Notes: generated by a model from the letters alone, not told the origin. Shown: positions 26,547-36,708, counted from the stretch's first letter. The stretch: 64,000 nucleotides of DNA from Lujinxingia sediminis (GCF_004005565.1 NZ_SADD01000011.1:1-64000); one strand, 5' to 3'. Program-made: numbers and translations.

Positions 26547-28487
26547 GTGAGTGAGACCAGCGCCGGCGAAGAGGGGGCCTGGAAGATCGCGCTGGCGCTA
26601 AGCGTGGTGCTCACGCTGTCGGTGGCGCTTTGCGAGCCGGCGCCGCGTGAGGCGGTCGGGCGATTTCTGGGCGTTGTGGGGCTGAGCGCGCTCCTGCTGG
26701 GGTGGGGCGTGCGGGGGGGATGGACGTGGCTGAACGGGGGGCCGCGCTGGCGCGCAGTGACGGTGATTGCAGGGGGGGCGCTGGCGCTGCGCCTGGCGGC
26801 GTGGATGGCCCCGGTGTCGCTCTCCGATGATGTGTGGCGCTACGTGTGGGACGGGGCGATCGTGGCCGCCGGCGAAAACCCCTACGCCGAGACGCCGCGC
26901 GAGCGGGTAAGGCGCGTGCAGGGGGAGTTTGACGGCGTGTCCGATGAGGTCGACCGGGCGGAAAGGGCGGAGCTTGAGCGGCTGAACAGCCCCGACTATC
27001 ACACGGTGTATCCGCCCGGGGCGCAGGCGGTCTTTGCTTCTGCCACCATCGCTGCGGGCTGGCTGGGAGGTGTATCGGAGCGGTGGTTGCGTCTGGTCTT
27101 TGTGCTGGCCGATCTTCTGGCGGTGCTTCTGATCGCGCGCGCGCTCCTTGCGATGCGGCGCGCGGTGGGGTGGGCCGCCCTCTATGCCTGGCATCCGCTT
27201 GTGGTGTGGGAGGTGGGAGGCGGGGGGCATACCGAGGCGCTGGCGGTGGGGCTGATGGTGGTCCTGGTGCTGATGCTGGGCCGAAGTCGTCCCTGGATGG
27301 TCGGTGCGGTGATCGGTCTGAGCGCGCTGGCCAAACTTACCTTTCTCATCGTCAGTCCGCTGGTGGGGGTCGCGTTATGGCGGCGAGGACGCTTTCGTGA
27401 TGCGCTCATCGCTGCATGTGTGGCGGTGGGTGTGGTGGTGGCGGGCTATATGCCCTTCTGGTTCGAGGATCTGATTGCGAACCAGCGAGAAAGCGTCGCG
27501 CTCTACGCGGGCGTCTTTTCTTTTGATGCGCCGCTTTACTACGCGGCGCGCTACCTTCTGGGCTACCGCGAGGGGGTGAGCGATCCGGTCACCCATATCC
27601 TCTCGCCGGCGTTGCAGCTGGCGACGATGGCGACTCTTGTGGCGGCGACACTCTGGCAAGATGGCAGCCGCCGGCGCCTGGCCTCCTCCATGGTCGTGGG
27701 CTGGGCGGGCTATCTTGTGTTTAACCCGGTGCTGCATCCCTGGTACGCGCTGGGTCTGCTGGCCGCGGCGGCGCTGGCCGGGAGCTGGTCGGTGAGTCTG
27801 GCAGGGTTGGCGCTGATGCTTTCGTACCTTTTTTATGATCCGGCGGTAGGACGCCCCGAGGAGATCGCGGTGATGGTTGTGCAGAGTGTGTGGGCGGCGG
27901 CGGTCGTGGGCTGGCAGATGGGGCCCCGGGCCATAACGTGGGCGTTGCGCCGTCGAGCGAAGACGAAGTTCGATGCGGTGAGGCCTTACCTTCGGCCCGG
28001 TGATCGGGTGCTCGATCTCGGAGCTGGCGAGGGTTTTGTGGGGGCGCTTGTGGCTGAGGCGGGCCATGAGGTCGTGCTGGCGGAGGTCGACGACCGCAAT
28101 CGCACCGCGCTTCCCATGGTCACCTACGACGGGGAGTTCCTGCCGCTCGACGACGATCAGTTCGATGTGGCGATCATCGCCTATACGCTTCATCACGCGC
28201 GGCACCCCGATCAGGTGCTGGCCGAGGCGGCGCGCGTGGCCCGGCGTCTGGTGATTCTGGAGACGGTCTATGAAAGGAGCTGGGATCGGCGCCTGGTGAC
28301 CTTTCTTGATCACAGCGCGAACCGCCTGCGGGGAATGGCCCCCGAGCCCCTCTATTTTGACCGAGTGGAGGGCTGGCTGGAGCGTCTTCAGGCCCGCAGT
28401 CTCAAGGTGCTCACCTGGAGGTGGCTGGGGCGCGGGGTGCATCGCCACGTGATCATCGTGGCGGATCGCCAGGGCGCACAACGCTGA
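26547..28487 (+). CDS. Multi-pass glycosyltransferase fused to a class I SAM methyltransferase
   Basis: The N-terminal 440 residues have about ten membrane helices and the DDVWRYVWDGAIVAAGENPY motif of DUF2029/GT87-like polyprenyl-phosphate mannosyltransferases. The C-terminal 200 residues form a methyltransferase: VLDLGAGEGFVGALVAEAG (SAM motif I), then FDVAIIAYTLHHARHPDQVL. The fusion suggests a lipid- or glycan-linked product that is glycosylated and methylated; the substrate is unknown. The GTG start lies ten bases after tyrS. No frameshift is seen at the junction, so this is a true fusion in this assembly. Confidence 0.78.
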   Translation: MSETSAGEEGAWKIALALSVVLTLSVALCEPAPREAVGRFLGVVGLSALLLGWGVRGGWTWLNGGPRWRAVTVIAGGALALRLAAWMAPVSLSDDVWRYVWDGAIVAAGENPYAETPRERVRRVQGEFDGVSDEVDRAERAELERLNSPDYHTVYPPGAQAVFASATIAAGWLGGVSERWLRLVFVLADLLAVLLIARALLAMRRAVGWAALYAWHPLVVWEVGGGGHTEALAVGLMVVLVLMLGRSRPWMVGAVIGLSALAKLTFLIVSPLVGVALWRRGRFRDALIAACVAVGVVVAGYMPFWFEDLIANQRESVALYAGVFSFDAPLYYAARYLLGYREGVSDPVTHILSPALQLATMATLVAATLWQDGSRRRLASSMVVGWAGYLVFNPVLHPWYALGLLAAAALAGSWSVSLAGLALMLSYLFYDPAVGRPEEIAVMVVQSVWAAAVVGWQMGPRAITWALRRRAKTKFDAVRPYLRPGDRVLDLGAGEGFVGALVAEAGHEVVLAEVDDRNRTALPMVTYDGEFLPLDDDQFDVAIIAYTLHHARHPDQVLAEAARVARRLVILETVYERSWDRRLVTFLDHSANRLRGMAPEPLYFDRVEGWLERLQARSLKVLTWRWLGRGVHRHVIIVADRQGAQR

Positions 28488-28610
28488 AGTAGCCGGGCAT
28501 GCATCCGAAAGGCGGCTGACTGCGGGGAGGGGGACCGCCCGGGCACCTGAGCGCAAAGGTGCGAAAGGGCCTTCGTATGCAAGAAGGGCACAGCGCAGGA
28601 TGTGCAAAAA

Positions 28611-28644
28611 CAAAAAAAACCGACCAACATATGTTGGTCGGTTT
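28611..28644 (-). terminator. Intrinsic terminator of the tRNA operon
   Basis: A perfect 28-bp palindrome (28617-28630 with 28631-28644) is followed on the minus strand by a run of eight T bases (about 28612-28619). It lies seven bases beyond the last tRNA-Glu. The palindrome has no unpaired loop at its centre, so the tip will open by a few bases. Confidence 0.88.
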
Positions 28645-28650
28645 CTTGAG

Positions 28651-28723
<73 letters not shown>

Positions 28724-28806
28724 ATTCAGCCCTTAAAGGGCTGAAGATCCTGCTATGTGGTACTACATGGTACAGACGTGGTCACTGTGAATCTGGTGTG
28801 ACCAAG

Positions 28807-28879
<73 letters not shown>

Positions 28880-28880
28880 G

Positions 28881-28953
28881 TGAGCCGTGGTGGGCTCGAA
28901 CCACCGACCCGCAGATTAAAAGTCTGCTGCTCTACCAACTGAGCTAACGGCCC
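28881..28953 (-). tRNA. tRNA-Lys (anticodon TTT)
   Basis: The minus-strand cloverleaf has acceptor GGGCCGT with ACGGCTC, D arm TAGCTCAGTTGGTAGAGCA, anticodon loop CTTTTAA (anticodon TTT) and T loop GGTTCGAGCCC. CCA is not encoded. It is the first gene of the tRNA operon. Confidence 0.96.
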
Positions 28954-29053
28954 AACATGTTTAACAATCAACCGTGGTTGAGAGTCAAACCACCACCGGA
29001 GCTTGGTGTCTCCGGCTGTTTCGTTTCTGGGGTTTCCCCCGAAACGGAAGCTA

Positions 29054-29082
29054 TATCTACAGCTGCCCCCCCGGGGTGTCAA
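29054..29082 (-). promoter_or_regulatory. Sigma-70 promoter of the tRNA operon
   Basis: On the minus strand a perfect TTGACA (29077-29082) and TAGATA (29054-29059) are separated by 17 bases. Transcription would start near 29047, about 95 bases before tRNA-Lys. The placement, consensus match and spacing make this one of the best promoters in the window. Confidence 0.75.
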
Positions 29083-29204
29083 CGGGTTTCTGCAAAAATT
29101 ATCCGCTCAGAGCATAATTTTTCCGGGGTTTGGTGGATTCGTAAATGATTTCAGGTGTTTAGGATTAAGGTGTCCGGGCTGCGGGGGCCGGGGAGATGGG
29201 GATC

Positions 29205-29888
29205 ATGCGTCTTGGGTCGATGTTTGATAGGATCGCGAGCGCAGGGCCACCGGGCTTTGAGCGCGCAGGCGGGGGGAATGCGGCGATGGCATCGGCGGCT
29301 TCAATTCAGGAGGTCTCGTTCTTCGAGCTTGCAGCGCGGTTGGAGATGGCACGCAGAAAACAAGGACGCTGGAGGGACCGCCGCGACACCGTGCCCGCAC
29401 GTCGCAAGCGCCGTCGTTTGCATCGTCGCGACTTTCCGGCCAGCCAGGTCTACGAGCCTGCGCCCGTCGACCCGCGCCTGGCCACACGCGGGGTGCAGAG
29501 CCGCCTCTTAGGCGCAGCGGGGTTGGCCGCGCTGACCGTGGCATGTGTGCTGGCGGTGATTTTTGCCCCCGGATTTTCGTATGACATGGTCTTTCTGCTG
29601 ACGATGGGCACCGGCTCACTGGGCCTGGCCATCGCGCTGATTATGGGGGCCAGGCGCGAGGAGATCGTGCACGGCATCGCCCATCGGCTCAGCGACGAGT
29701 CCGGAGAGCCGCAGCGGGCGCTGCGCCTGGACTTGCGGGATCTTGGCGAGGACGGATCCCTGCTGCTGGAGGGACCCGAACAGGTCGATCCCGATACCTG
29801 GAGCTGGGAGCTGGCAAACCCTGCCCGTGGTGAGCAGGTGCTTGCCGAGCGTCCCACAGGCCAGCGGCCCCCTTACTCCCCGCGGTAG
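29205..29888 (+). CDS. Hypothetical membrane protein with two membrane helices
   Basis: This protein of about 227 aa has a basic, Arg-rich N-terminal region ([23 protein letters not shown]), then two hydrophobic helices near residues 105-150 ([15 protein letters not shown] and [12 protein letters not shown]), and a polar C-terminal region. No domain is recognised. The ATG at 29205 is preceded by GGGAG nine bases upstream; 29196 and 29286 are alternatives. The 3' end overlaps queD on the other strand by 16 bases. Confidence 0.6.
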   Translation: MRLGSMFDRIASAGPPGFERAGGGNAAMASAASIQEVSFFELAARLEMARRKQGRWRDRRDTVPARRKRRRLHRRDFPASQVYEPAPVDPRLATRGVQSRLLGAAGLAALTVACVLAVIFAPGFSYDMVFLLTMGTGSLGLAIALIMGARREEIVHGIAHRLSDESGEPQRALRLDLRDLGEDGSLLLEGPEQVDPDTWSWELANPARGEQVLAERPTGQRPPYSPR

Positions 29889-30238
29889 ATGCAGCTCGAC
29901 TCGCAGGTCTCGTGGATCTGCAGGCTGTGCAGCTGGGGAAGCACAGGCTTGATACGCTCCCACATCCATCCGGCGAGCACCTCGGAGGTGGGGTTCTCGA
30001 GACCTTCGATCTCGTTGAGGTAATAGTGATCGAGTTGTTCGACGATCAGCGGCTTTACGGCCGCCTTGATATCGCCATAGTCCAGAAGCCAGCCCATCTC
30101 GGGGTCGACCTCCCCGCGCACCGTCACGGTGACGCGGTACGAGTGGCCATGCAGACGCTGGCACTTATGCCCTTCGGGCACATGGGGGAGGCGGTGGGCA
30201 GCCTCAAAACGAAACTCTTTAACCAGCTCGACGATCAT
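29873..30238 (-). CDS. queD: 6-carboxytetrahydropterin synthase QueD (PTPS family)
   Basis: This 121-aa enzyme has zinc ligands H15, H30 and H32 (FEAAHRLP and RLHGHSY), catalytic C26, and DYGDIK and ETCESSCIY near the end. QueD makes 6-carboxy-5,6,7,8-tetrahydropterin from dihydroneopterin triphosphate, on the way to queuosine. The start at 30238 ([15 protein letters not shown]) is set by the family N-terminus; the longer frame to 30427 is not family-like. No other queuosine gene is in the window. It is divergent from the methyltransferase gene at 30346. Confidence 0.9.
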   Translation of the reverse strand: MIVELVKEFRFEAAHRLPHVPEGHKCQRLHGHSYRVTVTVRGEVDPEMGWLLDYGDIKAAVKPLIVEQLDHYYLNEIEGLENPTSEVLAGWMWERIKPVLPQLHSLQIHETCESSCIYRGE

Positions 30239-30345
30239 AACTAAGGTCTGGGGCAGGGAGGGGAGGTTGGGGGCATGGAGCCCGGGACGCTTCTCGACTA
30301 TAGTGCCGGGCGCAGATCGCGCAGTCCGTAACGTAAGCCAGTGAT

Positions 30346-32253
30346 GTGAGTCAAATCCAGATGCAATCACCCTTTTTAAAGGCGCTCGCTGCCGGTCCCA
30401 TCGTCTTTGACGGTGCAATCGGCACACAACTCTACGAACGCGGTATCTACATCAATAAATCCTTTGATGATGCGAACCTCTCGCGGCCGGACCTTGTGGC
30501 AGCGGTTCATGCCGAATACGTGAGCGCCGGCGCCGAGGTGATCACGACCAACACCTTCTCTTCGAATCGCATCAAACTCAAACGCCACGGGCTGGAGGAG
30601 CGCGCCGCCGAGATCGCCCTGGCCGGAGCGCGGATCGCACGGGAGGTCGCCGGCGATCTGGCGCTTGTGGCCGGGTCGGTGGGGCCGACCGGACGCACCC
30701 CGACGATGCTCACCGAGCGCGAACTCGACGAGATGCGCCAGGCCTTTCGCGAGCAGATCGCAGCGTTGGCCGAGGGCGGCGTCGATGTGATCGTGCTGGA
30801 GACCTTTCGCCAGCTCGCCGAAATTCGCATGGCGCTGGAGGCGGCGCGCGAGGTCTGCGATCTGCCGGTGATCGCACAGATGAGCTTTGACGGGGAGCGT
30901 CGCACTGGCGACGGGGCAGACCCCGAGCGGGTGGCGATGCTGCTGGCCGACTGGGGGGCCGATGTGGTGGGCGCCAACTGCATGGAAGGGCCGCACGTGC
31001 TCTACGACGTGGTCGTGGACATGCTCAGCTGCGGTCTTCCGGTGATCGCCCAGCCCAACGCCGGGTATCCTCGAAAGGTGGATGAGCGCCTCGTCTATAT
31101 GGCGACGCCCGAATATTTCGGTGTGTACGCGCGCCGCTTCTTTAAGGCCGGGGTGCGCCTGGTAGGCGGGTGCTGCGGCACCGGCCCGGATCACATTCGT
31201 CAGGTTGCGGCGGCAGCGCGCATGCTCGGCGGAGGGCGCGCCAGCGTGGAGGTCAGCACCGCACGCATGCCCCGGAAGGAGGTCGAGCCGGAATGTGTGC
31301 AGAGTCAGAAGGCGCCCACTCGTCTGGCCGAGAAGATCGAGGCAGCGCATCGCTCGCGAGCCGTCGGGGAGCCTGTGAGTCGCGAGAACTTCGTGGTGAG
31401 CGTGGAGGTCAACCCGCCCTCCGGGCTGCGCGCCGATCGCGCCATTGAGGCTGCACGCATGCTCGTCGAGGGCGGGGTGGATGTTATCAACATCGCCGAT
31501 GGTCCGCGCGCCTCGGTGCGTATGGCGAACTGGGCGCTGGGGCGGATGCTTCAGGAGTCACTCGATATCGAGGTGATCTTGCATCTGTGCGGCCGCGACC
31601 GAAACCTGCTCGGATTGCAGTCAGATGTGCTGGCCTTTGAGGCGCTGGATCTTCGCAACCTGGTGGTGATCACAGGCGATCCTCCCAAGGTAGGCGACTA
31701 CCCGCACGCCACGGCGGTCTTCGATCTGGATAGCGTGGGGATCTTGCGCATGATCGACAACTTCAACCATGGGGTCGATCCGGCCGGAAAGCCGGTGGGG
31801 GATGCCACCGCGTTTTATTGTGCGTGTGGGGCCGAACCGGCCGCCGCCGACTACGAGCGGGAGCTGCGCCGCCTGGAGTTGAAGAAGGCTGCCGGAGCAC
31901 GTTTTGTGATGACCCAGCCTGTCTATGATCCGGCGGTGCTCGATCGTTTTCTGGCCGACATTGAGCACCTGGATCTTCCGGTGCTGGTGGGGCTTTTGCC
32001 CCTGGCGAGCGCGCGAAACGCGGAGTTTCTGCATAACGAGGTGCCCGGGATGGCCGTGCCCCTGGAGGTGCGCGAGCGTATGCGCGCCGCCGGCACCGGG
32101 CAGGCCGCGCGCGCCGAAGGCGTTCGCATCGCCCAGGAGACGCTGGAGGCGGTGGGCTCGCGGGTGGCCGGAGCTTATATCATGCCACCTTTCGGCCGTT
32201 ATGAGGCCGCCCTTGAGATCTTGAGTTGTCTTCCCGGCTACGCCACAACCTGA
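30346..32253 (+). CDS. Bifunctional homocysteine S-methyltransferase / methylenetetrahydrofolate reductase
   Basis: Residues about 10-300 form a homocysteine S-methyltransferase domain with zinc cysteines in VGANCMEGP and [12 protein letters not shown]. Residues about 335-630 form a MetF-like MTHFR ([46 protein letters not shown]). The same fusion is known as YitJ in Bacillus. It would reduce 5,10-methylene-THF and methylate homocysteine to methionine. The start is GTG at 30346, with an in-frame ATG at 30361. It leads a sulfur amino-acid cluster with cysK and cysE. No SAM or SAH riboswitch is evident in the 107-base upstream gap. Confidence 0.92.
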   Translation: MSQIQMQSPFLKALAAGPIVFDGAIGTQLYERGIYINKSFDDANLSRPDLVAAVHAEYVSAGAEVITTNTFSSNRIKLKRHGLEERAAEIALAGARIAREVAGDLALVAGSVGPTGRTPTMLTERELDEMRQAFREQIAALAEGGVDVIVLETFRQLAEIRMALEAAREVCDLPVIAQMSFDGERRTGDGADPERVAMLLADWGADVVGANCMEGPHVLYDVVVDMLSCGLPVIAQPNAGYPRKVDERLVYMATPEYFGVYARRFFKAGVRLVGGCCGTGPDHIRQVAAAARMLGGGRASVEVSTARMPRKEVEPECVQSQKAPTRLAEKIEAAHRSRAVGEPVSRENFVVSVEVNPPSGLRADRAIEAARMLVEGGVDVINIADGPRASVRMANWALGRMLQESLDIEVILHLCGRDRNLLGLQSDVLAFEALDLRNLVVITGDPPKVGDYPHATAVFDLDSVGILRMIDNFNHGVDPAGKPVGDATAFYCACGAEPAAADYERELRRLELKKAAGARFVMTQPVYDPAVLDRFLADIEHLDLPVLVGLLPLASARNAEFLHNEVPGMAVPLEVRERMRAAGTGQAARAEGVRIAQETLEAVGSRVAGAYIMPPFGRYEAALEILSCLPGYATT

Positions 32254-32294
32254 TGGCCTTTGAGGAGGCGCGTCTATCGGCGCGCAAATACGCT

Positions 32295-33221
32295 ATGACG
32301 ATTTACGAGAGCATCGTCGACCTGGTGGGGAAGACCCCGTTGATTCGGCTGAACAAAGTCACCGCAGACTGTCCCGCGGAGATCGTGGGCAAGGCGGAGT
32401 TTTTCAATCCGCTGGGAAGCGTCAAAGATCGCATTGGTGCGGCGATGGTCGCCGATGCCGAGGCACGCGGTGCGCTAAAGCCGGGCGGACTTATCGTGGA
32501 GCCGACCAGCGGCAACACCGGCATCGCGCTGGCCTTTGTCTGCGCCTCGCGTGGCTACAAACTCGTGCTGACGATGCCGGACACCATGAGCCTGGAGCGG
32601 CGCACCCTGCTCAAGGCGCTGGGCGCTGAGCTTGTGCTTACCCCCGGCTCGCTCGGGATGCAGGGCGCGGTGGAGGAGGCCCGACGGATGGTCGAGTCGA
32701 CCCCGGGGGCGATCATGCTTCAGCAGTTTCAGAACCCTGCCAACCCGCAGAGTCACGCCGAAACTACCGCCGACGAGATCTGGACGGGCTGCGAGGGACG
32801 CATCGACGCCATCGTCACAGGCGTGGGCACCGGGGGCACCATCACCGGGGTCACGCGCACATTGAAGCAGAGAAACCCCCACTTTAAAGCCATCGCCGTG
32901 GAGCCCGCCGGCAGCCCGGTGCTCTCCGGCGGGGTGGCAGGGCCGCATAAGGTACAGGGGATCGGTGCGGGCTTTGTGCCCGATATCTTTGAGAAGGAAC
33001 TCATCGACGAGATTCTCACCGTCGAAGACGACGAAGCCTTTGAGATGGCCCGGCGCCTGGCCTGTGAAGAAGGTCTGCTGGTGGGCATCAGCGCCGGGGC
33101 CAACGTCGCCGCTGCCATTCGTGTGGGCCGCCGCCCGGAGTTTGCGGGCAAGCGCATCGTGACGATGCTCTGCGACACCGGTGAGCGCTACCTCTCCACG
33201 CCTCTTTTCCGCGAGCTTTAA
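32295..33221 (+). CDS. cysK: Cysteine synthase A (O-acetylserine sulfhydrylase)
   Basis: This PLP enzyme makes cysteine from O-acetylserine and sulfide. The PLP lysine is in [11 protein letters not shown] near residue 42, followed by [12 protein letters not shown], the phosphate loop [11 protein letters not shown], and the C-terminal GISAGAN. The start at 32295 (MTIYESIVD) matches the family N-terminus; an upstream ATG at 32253 overlaps the previous stop (TGATG) and would add 14 residues. Together with the downstream cysE it supplies the two enzymes of the cysteine synthase complex. Confidence 0.93.
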   Translation: MTIYESIVDLVGKTPLIRLNKVTADCPAEIVGKAEFFNPLGSVKDRIGAAMVADAEARGALKPGGLIVEPTSGNTGIALAFVCASRGYKLVLTMPDTMSLERRTLLKALGAELVLTPGSLGMQGAVEEARRMVESTPGAIMLQQFQNPANPQSHAETTADEIWTGCEGRIDAIVTGVGTGGTITGVTRTLKQRNPHFKAIAVEPAGSPVLSGGVAGPHKVQGIGAGFVPDIFEKELIDEILTVEDDEAFEMARRLACEEGLLVGISAGANVAAAIRVGRRPEFAGKRIVTMLCDTGERYLSTPLFREL

Positions 33222-33263
33222 CGCCCGTCACCCCCGTGGCTCAGGACCCGGCAGGACATCATC

Positions 33264-34106
33264 ATGAAGTTGAGACGACCCAATCCCCAGCTCAGCGCCA
33301 GCCCTCCGGGCCAGGAGCGCCGAGGCGTGCTGGGATTTTTTAAAGACGCCATTGAGGATATTCAGGCGGTGCGACGCGGCGATCCGGCCGCGCGCACTCT
33401 GACCGAGGTGGTCACCACCTACCCCGGCCTGCACGCGCTGTGGATGCACCGCCTCTCCCATCGTCTCTGGATACGCGGCCACCACCTGGGCGCACGTATG
33501 CTCAGCCATTACGGCCGTCACCTCACCGGTGTGGAGATTCACCCGGGGGCCGTCATCGGCCGACGGGTCTTTATCGACCACGGTATGGGTGTGGTGATCG
33601 GGGAAACCTCGGTGGTGGGTGATGATTGCCTGATCTACAAGGGCGTGGTGCTCGGCGGTACCAGCCTCAAACGCACCAAACGCCACCCCACCATCGGCAA
33701 GGGGGTGACCATTGGCTCCAACGCTTGCATCCTGGGCGCGGTCACCATTGGCGACGGCGCGCGGGTGGGCAGCGGCTCCGTTGTGGTCAAAGACGTGGAG
33801 GCCTGCGCCACGGTGGTGGGCATCCCGGGACGCGTCGTCTCGCGCGAGCAACGCAAAAGCGTGGGGCCGCCGGATCTCGATCACGATCGCCTCCCCGACC
33901 CGATCCAGCGCATCGTGCGCGATCTTCTCGACCATATCGATAGCCTCTCCAACCGTCTGCATATCCTGGAGCAAGTCGTTGACCTGAGTCCCGAAGAGCT
34001 TGCCGAGAAGCTGGAGCGTCACGAACTTCAAGACGCCCTGGAGCAGGAGTTTTTGAACGCCTATCAGGACGATGACGTCGAAGAAGGCACCAAACCCGCC
34101 GGCTAA
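33264..34106 (+). CDS. cysE: Serine O-acetyltransferase
   Basis: This protein makes O-acetylserine from serine and acetyl-CoA. It has an N-terminal helical domain, then a left-handed beta-helix with hexapeptide repeats (GVEIHPGAVIGRRVFIDHGM, GVVIGETSVVGDDC, GVTIGSNACILGAV). Residues IDHG and GVVIGE carry the family's catalytic His and Asp region. A C-terminal extension of about 80 residues beyond the beta-helix is rich in charged helix (LSNRLHILEQVVDLSPEE) and is longer than in short SAT forms. It lies 42 bases after cysK. Confidence 0.92.
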   Translation: MKLRRPNPQLSASPPGQERRGVLGFFKDAIEDIQAVRRGDPAARTLTEVVTTYPGLHALWMHRLSHRLWIRGHHLGARMLSHYGRHLTGVEIHPGAVIGRRVFIDHGMGVVIGETSVVGDDCLIYKGVVLGGTSLKRTKRHPTIGKGVTIGSNACILGAVTIGDGARVGSGSVVVKDVEACATVVGIPGRVVSREQRKSVGPPDLDHDRLPDPIQRIVRDLLDHIDSLSNRLHILEQVVDLSPEELAEKLERHELQDALEQEFLNAYQDDDVEEGTKPAG

Positions 34107-34155
34107 CCGGCGATCCCCGTCCAGGCTCTGAGCCAACCTTATTATGGGAGTGATG

Positions 34156-34959
34156 ATGGCTACCTTTGCACCAACCCGACCTCTTGTAGCGCTGGGCGCA
34201 GCGCTGCTTGTTTTTGGCCTGGCCCTCACCGCTTCAGCTCAGGATGGCGGCGAGCTGAGCGCTCAGGAGCTCATCGACCAGGCGATGGAGCGCAACGCGC
34301 TGGGCTTTGACTCCGGCCGCGCCCAGATCACGCTCATCGTCTACGATCGGGCCGGGGAGCGGAGAGAGCGGCGCCTGGATGTCCGCTCGCGGCGAGCCGA
34401 TGAGCGTGGCGCGACGCGCGTCGAGCTCACCGATCCGCCGGAGGTCCGCGGCCAGTCCTTTCTCTTTGTAGAGCAGGCCGAAGGTCAGGACGATGTCTGG
34501 ATGTACGTGCCCGCCTTCAACGTCACACGCAGGGTGGAAGGGCGGCAGAAGCGCGGCGCATTTCTGGGCACGCATTTTACCTTCGCCGATCTCGAAAGCC
34601 GCGATCTTCGTGAAGCCACCTACCGCCGCCTCCCCGACGAGACCATCGGTCAGACGCCGGTCTACGTCATTGAGGCTCGCCCCACCGACGCCTCGGCCAG
34701 CGATTACAGCCGCGTGGTCACCTACCTGCGCAAAGAGGATCAGATCCCGATGCGCACACGCTTCTTTGGCAAAGACGGGGAGTTGGAGAAGACGCTTTTT
34801 AGCGAAAAGCTCAACACCGCCGAGGGCGGTCGTAGTTATATCGAGCAGATGACACTGCGCTCGGAGCAGGGCGGCTATACGACGATTGTGATCAACGCGC
34901 TCGATCCCAACGTGGAGCTGCCCGAATCGGTCTTCAGCCGCGAGGACCTGGGTCGGTGA
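34156..34959 (+). CDS. Outer membrane lipoprotein-sorting protein, LolA-like
   Basis: A signal peptide cleaved near TASA/QDGG precedes a LolA-like beta-sheet domain of about 240 residues (RAQITLIVYDRAGERRERRL, DDVWMYVPAFNVTRRV, FADLESRDLREATYRRL, VTYLRKEDQIPMRTRFF). This family is annotated as outer membrane lipoprotein-sorting and is usually found beside RND-type (MMPL) exporters. Here it is followed with a GTGA overlap by an outer-membrane barrel protein, and no RND gene is in view. ATG 34156 has GGGAG at the best spacing; 34144 and 34153 are alternatives. Confidence 0.85.
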   Translation: MATFAPTRPLVALGAALLVFGLALTASAQDGGELSAQELIDQAMERNALGFDSGRAQITLIVYDRAGERRERRLDVRSRRADERGATRVELTDPPEVRGQSFLFVEQAEGQDDVWMYVPAFNVTRRVEGRQKRGAFLGTHFTFADLESRDLREATYRRLPDETIGQTPVYVIEARPTDASASDYSRVVTYLRKEDQIPMRTRFFGKDGELEKTLFSEKLNTAEGGRSYIEQMTLRSEQGGYTTIVINALDPNVELPESVFSREDLGR

Positions 34960-36695
34960 TACGTCCTGATGTGCGTCCATGGTGGGCGGGGTTGGTGCTC
35001 GGGGGGGCGATCGTGCTGGGGAGCCTCCCGGGGGCAAGGGCTCAAGAGATTCTCTACGACCCGGAGAACCCCGCCTTTGAGGATGAGACTCGCCCGACCG
35101 GGGAGGAGGAGAGCGACGAGACACCGGGTGAATCAGGGGAAGGGGAGGTGCTTTATGACCCGGAGAATCAGGGGTTTGAAGACGAAACAGACGGAGCGCC
35201 GGCGCTCCGAGAGCCCTCTGCGTCAAACGCCACCACCTCATTTCAAAACACCGAACTCACCCTGATCGCAGGCACCGGCATCTTCGTCGATCTTGCCAGC
35301 GACGCACCGGGCGAAGACCTTTTTGAGACGTCGACCGAGCTCGGTCTGTCGATCGCCCACGACGCCTCGGCCAACCTTCGAGCCGTGATGGGCGCGCGTG
35401 TCTCTCACCGCGCCGCGCGCCCCGAGGGCGGCCCGTGGCGGGCGTATGACGAGATTGCGCTCGATGAGGCCTACATCCTCTGGCGCAAAGGTCGCTGGCG
35501 CCTGGCCCTGGGCAACCTGCGCACGCCCTGGGGAAGCACCGACATCACTCGCCCCGGCGACGTGATCAACCCCACAGACCTGCGCTCGCCAGGCAGCGCC
35601 GGCGCGTTCGGTGCGACCCTCCCGCAGCTCACCGCGGAGGTCACCTACGCCTTTGATGCCTGGACCTTAAGCGCGCTCGTCGTGCCGTTTTTTAGACCCA
35701 ACGATGTCGCGCTTTTTGGTCAGGACAGCGCGCTGGCCACTCGCCAGAACCCTTTTATCGCCGAGCAGCTGCCCTTTGTGCTGCTCGCTCAAGACCTTCT
35801 CGACCCTTCGGTCTGGCCCCATGCGCAGCCCTTGCTTCAGGCCACGCGTCGACCGATGGCCACTCCCGCCAACATGAGCGCCGGGCTGCGTGCGACCTCC
35901 ACGCTGGCCAACACCGATCTGGGGCTGGGCGTCTTCTACGGCTGGGACCGCACCCCGAAGATCATCATCGACGAGGATCTGCGCACCCTGCTCAGCATCA
36001 TTGCCGAAGACGGGCAGTTCTTCGCTGATTTCGACGCTATCGGTTTTACGGCCCGAAACCCGGAGACCCTTGCAATGTCTCAACGTATCTCGGCAAAAGC
36101 TGAGACGGGTCAGACGCTAATGAGCGCGGAGTTCCAGCGCCGACTGACGCTGGTGGCCGACGCGGCGCGCTACATCGGCCCCATTGGAGTGCGCGCCGAT
36201 GTGGCGTTTTCGCCAGGGCGTATCTTCTACACCACCGAGTTTGAGCCGGTGACCCGCGCCAGCGTGTTTGCGGCGCTGGGCCTCTCGTACGAACGACTTT
36301 TGAGTGATGAGCGCGCGCTGGCACTCACGCTCGAGGGCTTCTGGCTGCATCCTTTTGCGGCCGAAAGTGCGGTGCAGCGCCTTTTTCATCCGAGCGGGGA
36401 GGGCGGTGCCGAGACGCGCCTTCTCCTCTTCGAGGGCGGCTACTACGGTGTGGCCGGCGCGCTGAACTGGGGGACCGGTTTTTGGAAGATCGATGTGCAG
36501 GGCGGAGCGCTGCTCTCGCTGGCACCGGGTGATGTGATTGCCCAGATCGCTCTGGAGCGCCCCATCGTCGGCGGGGCCCGCGCGCGGCTGAGTGCCAACG
36601 TCTTTGCCGGCCCCGATCCGGCCGAAACACTTAGCCTCGGCGGGGTGTGGTCAGCCAACGATCAGATCGCGCTGAGCGTCGTCGGTCGCTTTTAA
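34956..36695 (+). CDS. Outer-membrane beta-barrel protein (DUF1302-like)
   Basis: A signal peptide ends at ARA/QE. Next comes a short acidic region with a duplicated motif (ILYDPENPAFEDET and VLYDPENQGFEDET), then about 480 residues of alternating amphipathic strands ending in LSVVGRF, a typical barrel C-terminus. It contains LGNLRTPWGSTDITRPGD, which recalls the NxxWG region of DUF1302 proteins. The GTG start overlaps the stop of the LolA-like gene, so the two are coupled and probably act together in moving lipid or lipoprotein to the outer membrane. Confidence 0.78.
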   Translation: MIRPDVRPWWAGLVLGGAIVLGSLPGARAQEILYDPENPAFEDETRPTGEEESDETPGESGEGEVLYDPENQGFEDETDGAPALREPSASNATTSFQNTELTLIAGTGIFVDLASDAPGEDLFETSTELGLSIAHDASANLRAVMGARVSHRAARPEGGPWRAYDEIALDEAYILWRKGRWRLALGNLRTPWGSTDITRPGDVINPTDLRSPGSAGAFGATLPQLTAEVTYAFDAWTLSALVVPFFRPNDVALFGQDSALATRQNPFIAEQLPFVLLAQDLLDPSVWPHAQPLLQATRRPMATPANMSAGLRATSTLANTDLGLGVFYGWDRTPKIIIDEDLRTLLSIIAEDGQFFADFDAIGFTARNPETLAMSQRISAKAETGQTLMSAEFQRRLTLVADAARYIGPIGVRADVAFSPGRIFYTTEFEPVTRASVFAALGLSYERLLSDERALALTLEGFWLHPFAAESAVQRLFHPSGEGGAETRLLLFEGGYYGVAGALNWGTGFWKIDVQGGALLSLAPGDVIAQIALERPIVGGARARLSANVFAGPDPAETLSLGGVWSANDQIALSVVGRF

Positions 36696-36708
36696 GGGCC
36701 TATGGCAC

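Noticed and set aside
28617..28644. Perfect palindrome as a phage or integron attachment site at the tRNA genes
   Set aside because: The palindrome and T-run are better explained as an intrinsic terminator. No integrase gene or direct repeat of the tRNA end is nearby; the second Glu copy is complete.
30239..30345. SAM or SAH riboswitch upstream of the homocysteine methyltransferase-MTHFR gene
   Set aside because: I looked for the conserved cores of these riboswitches in the 107-base gap and did not find them.
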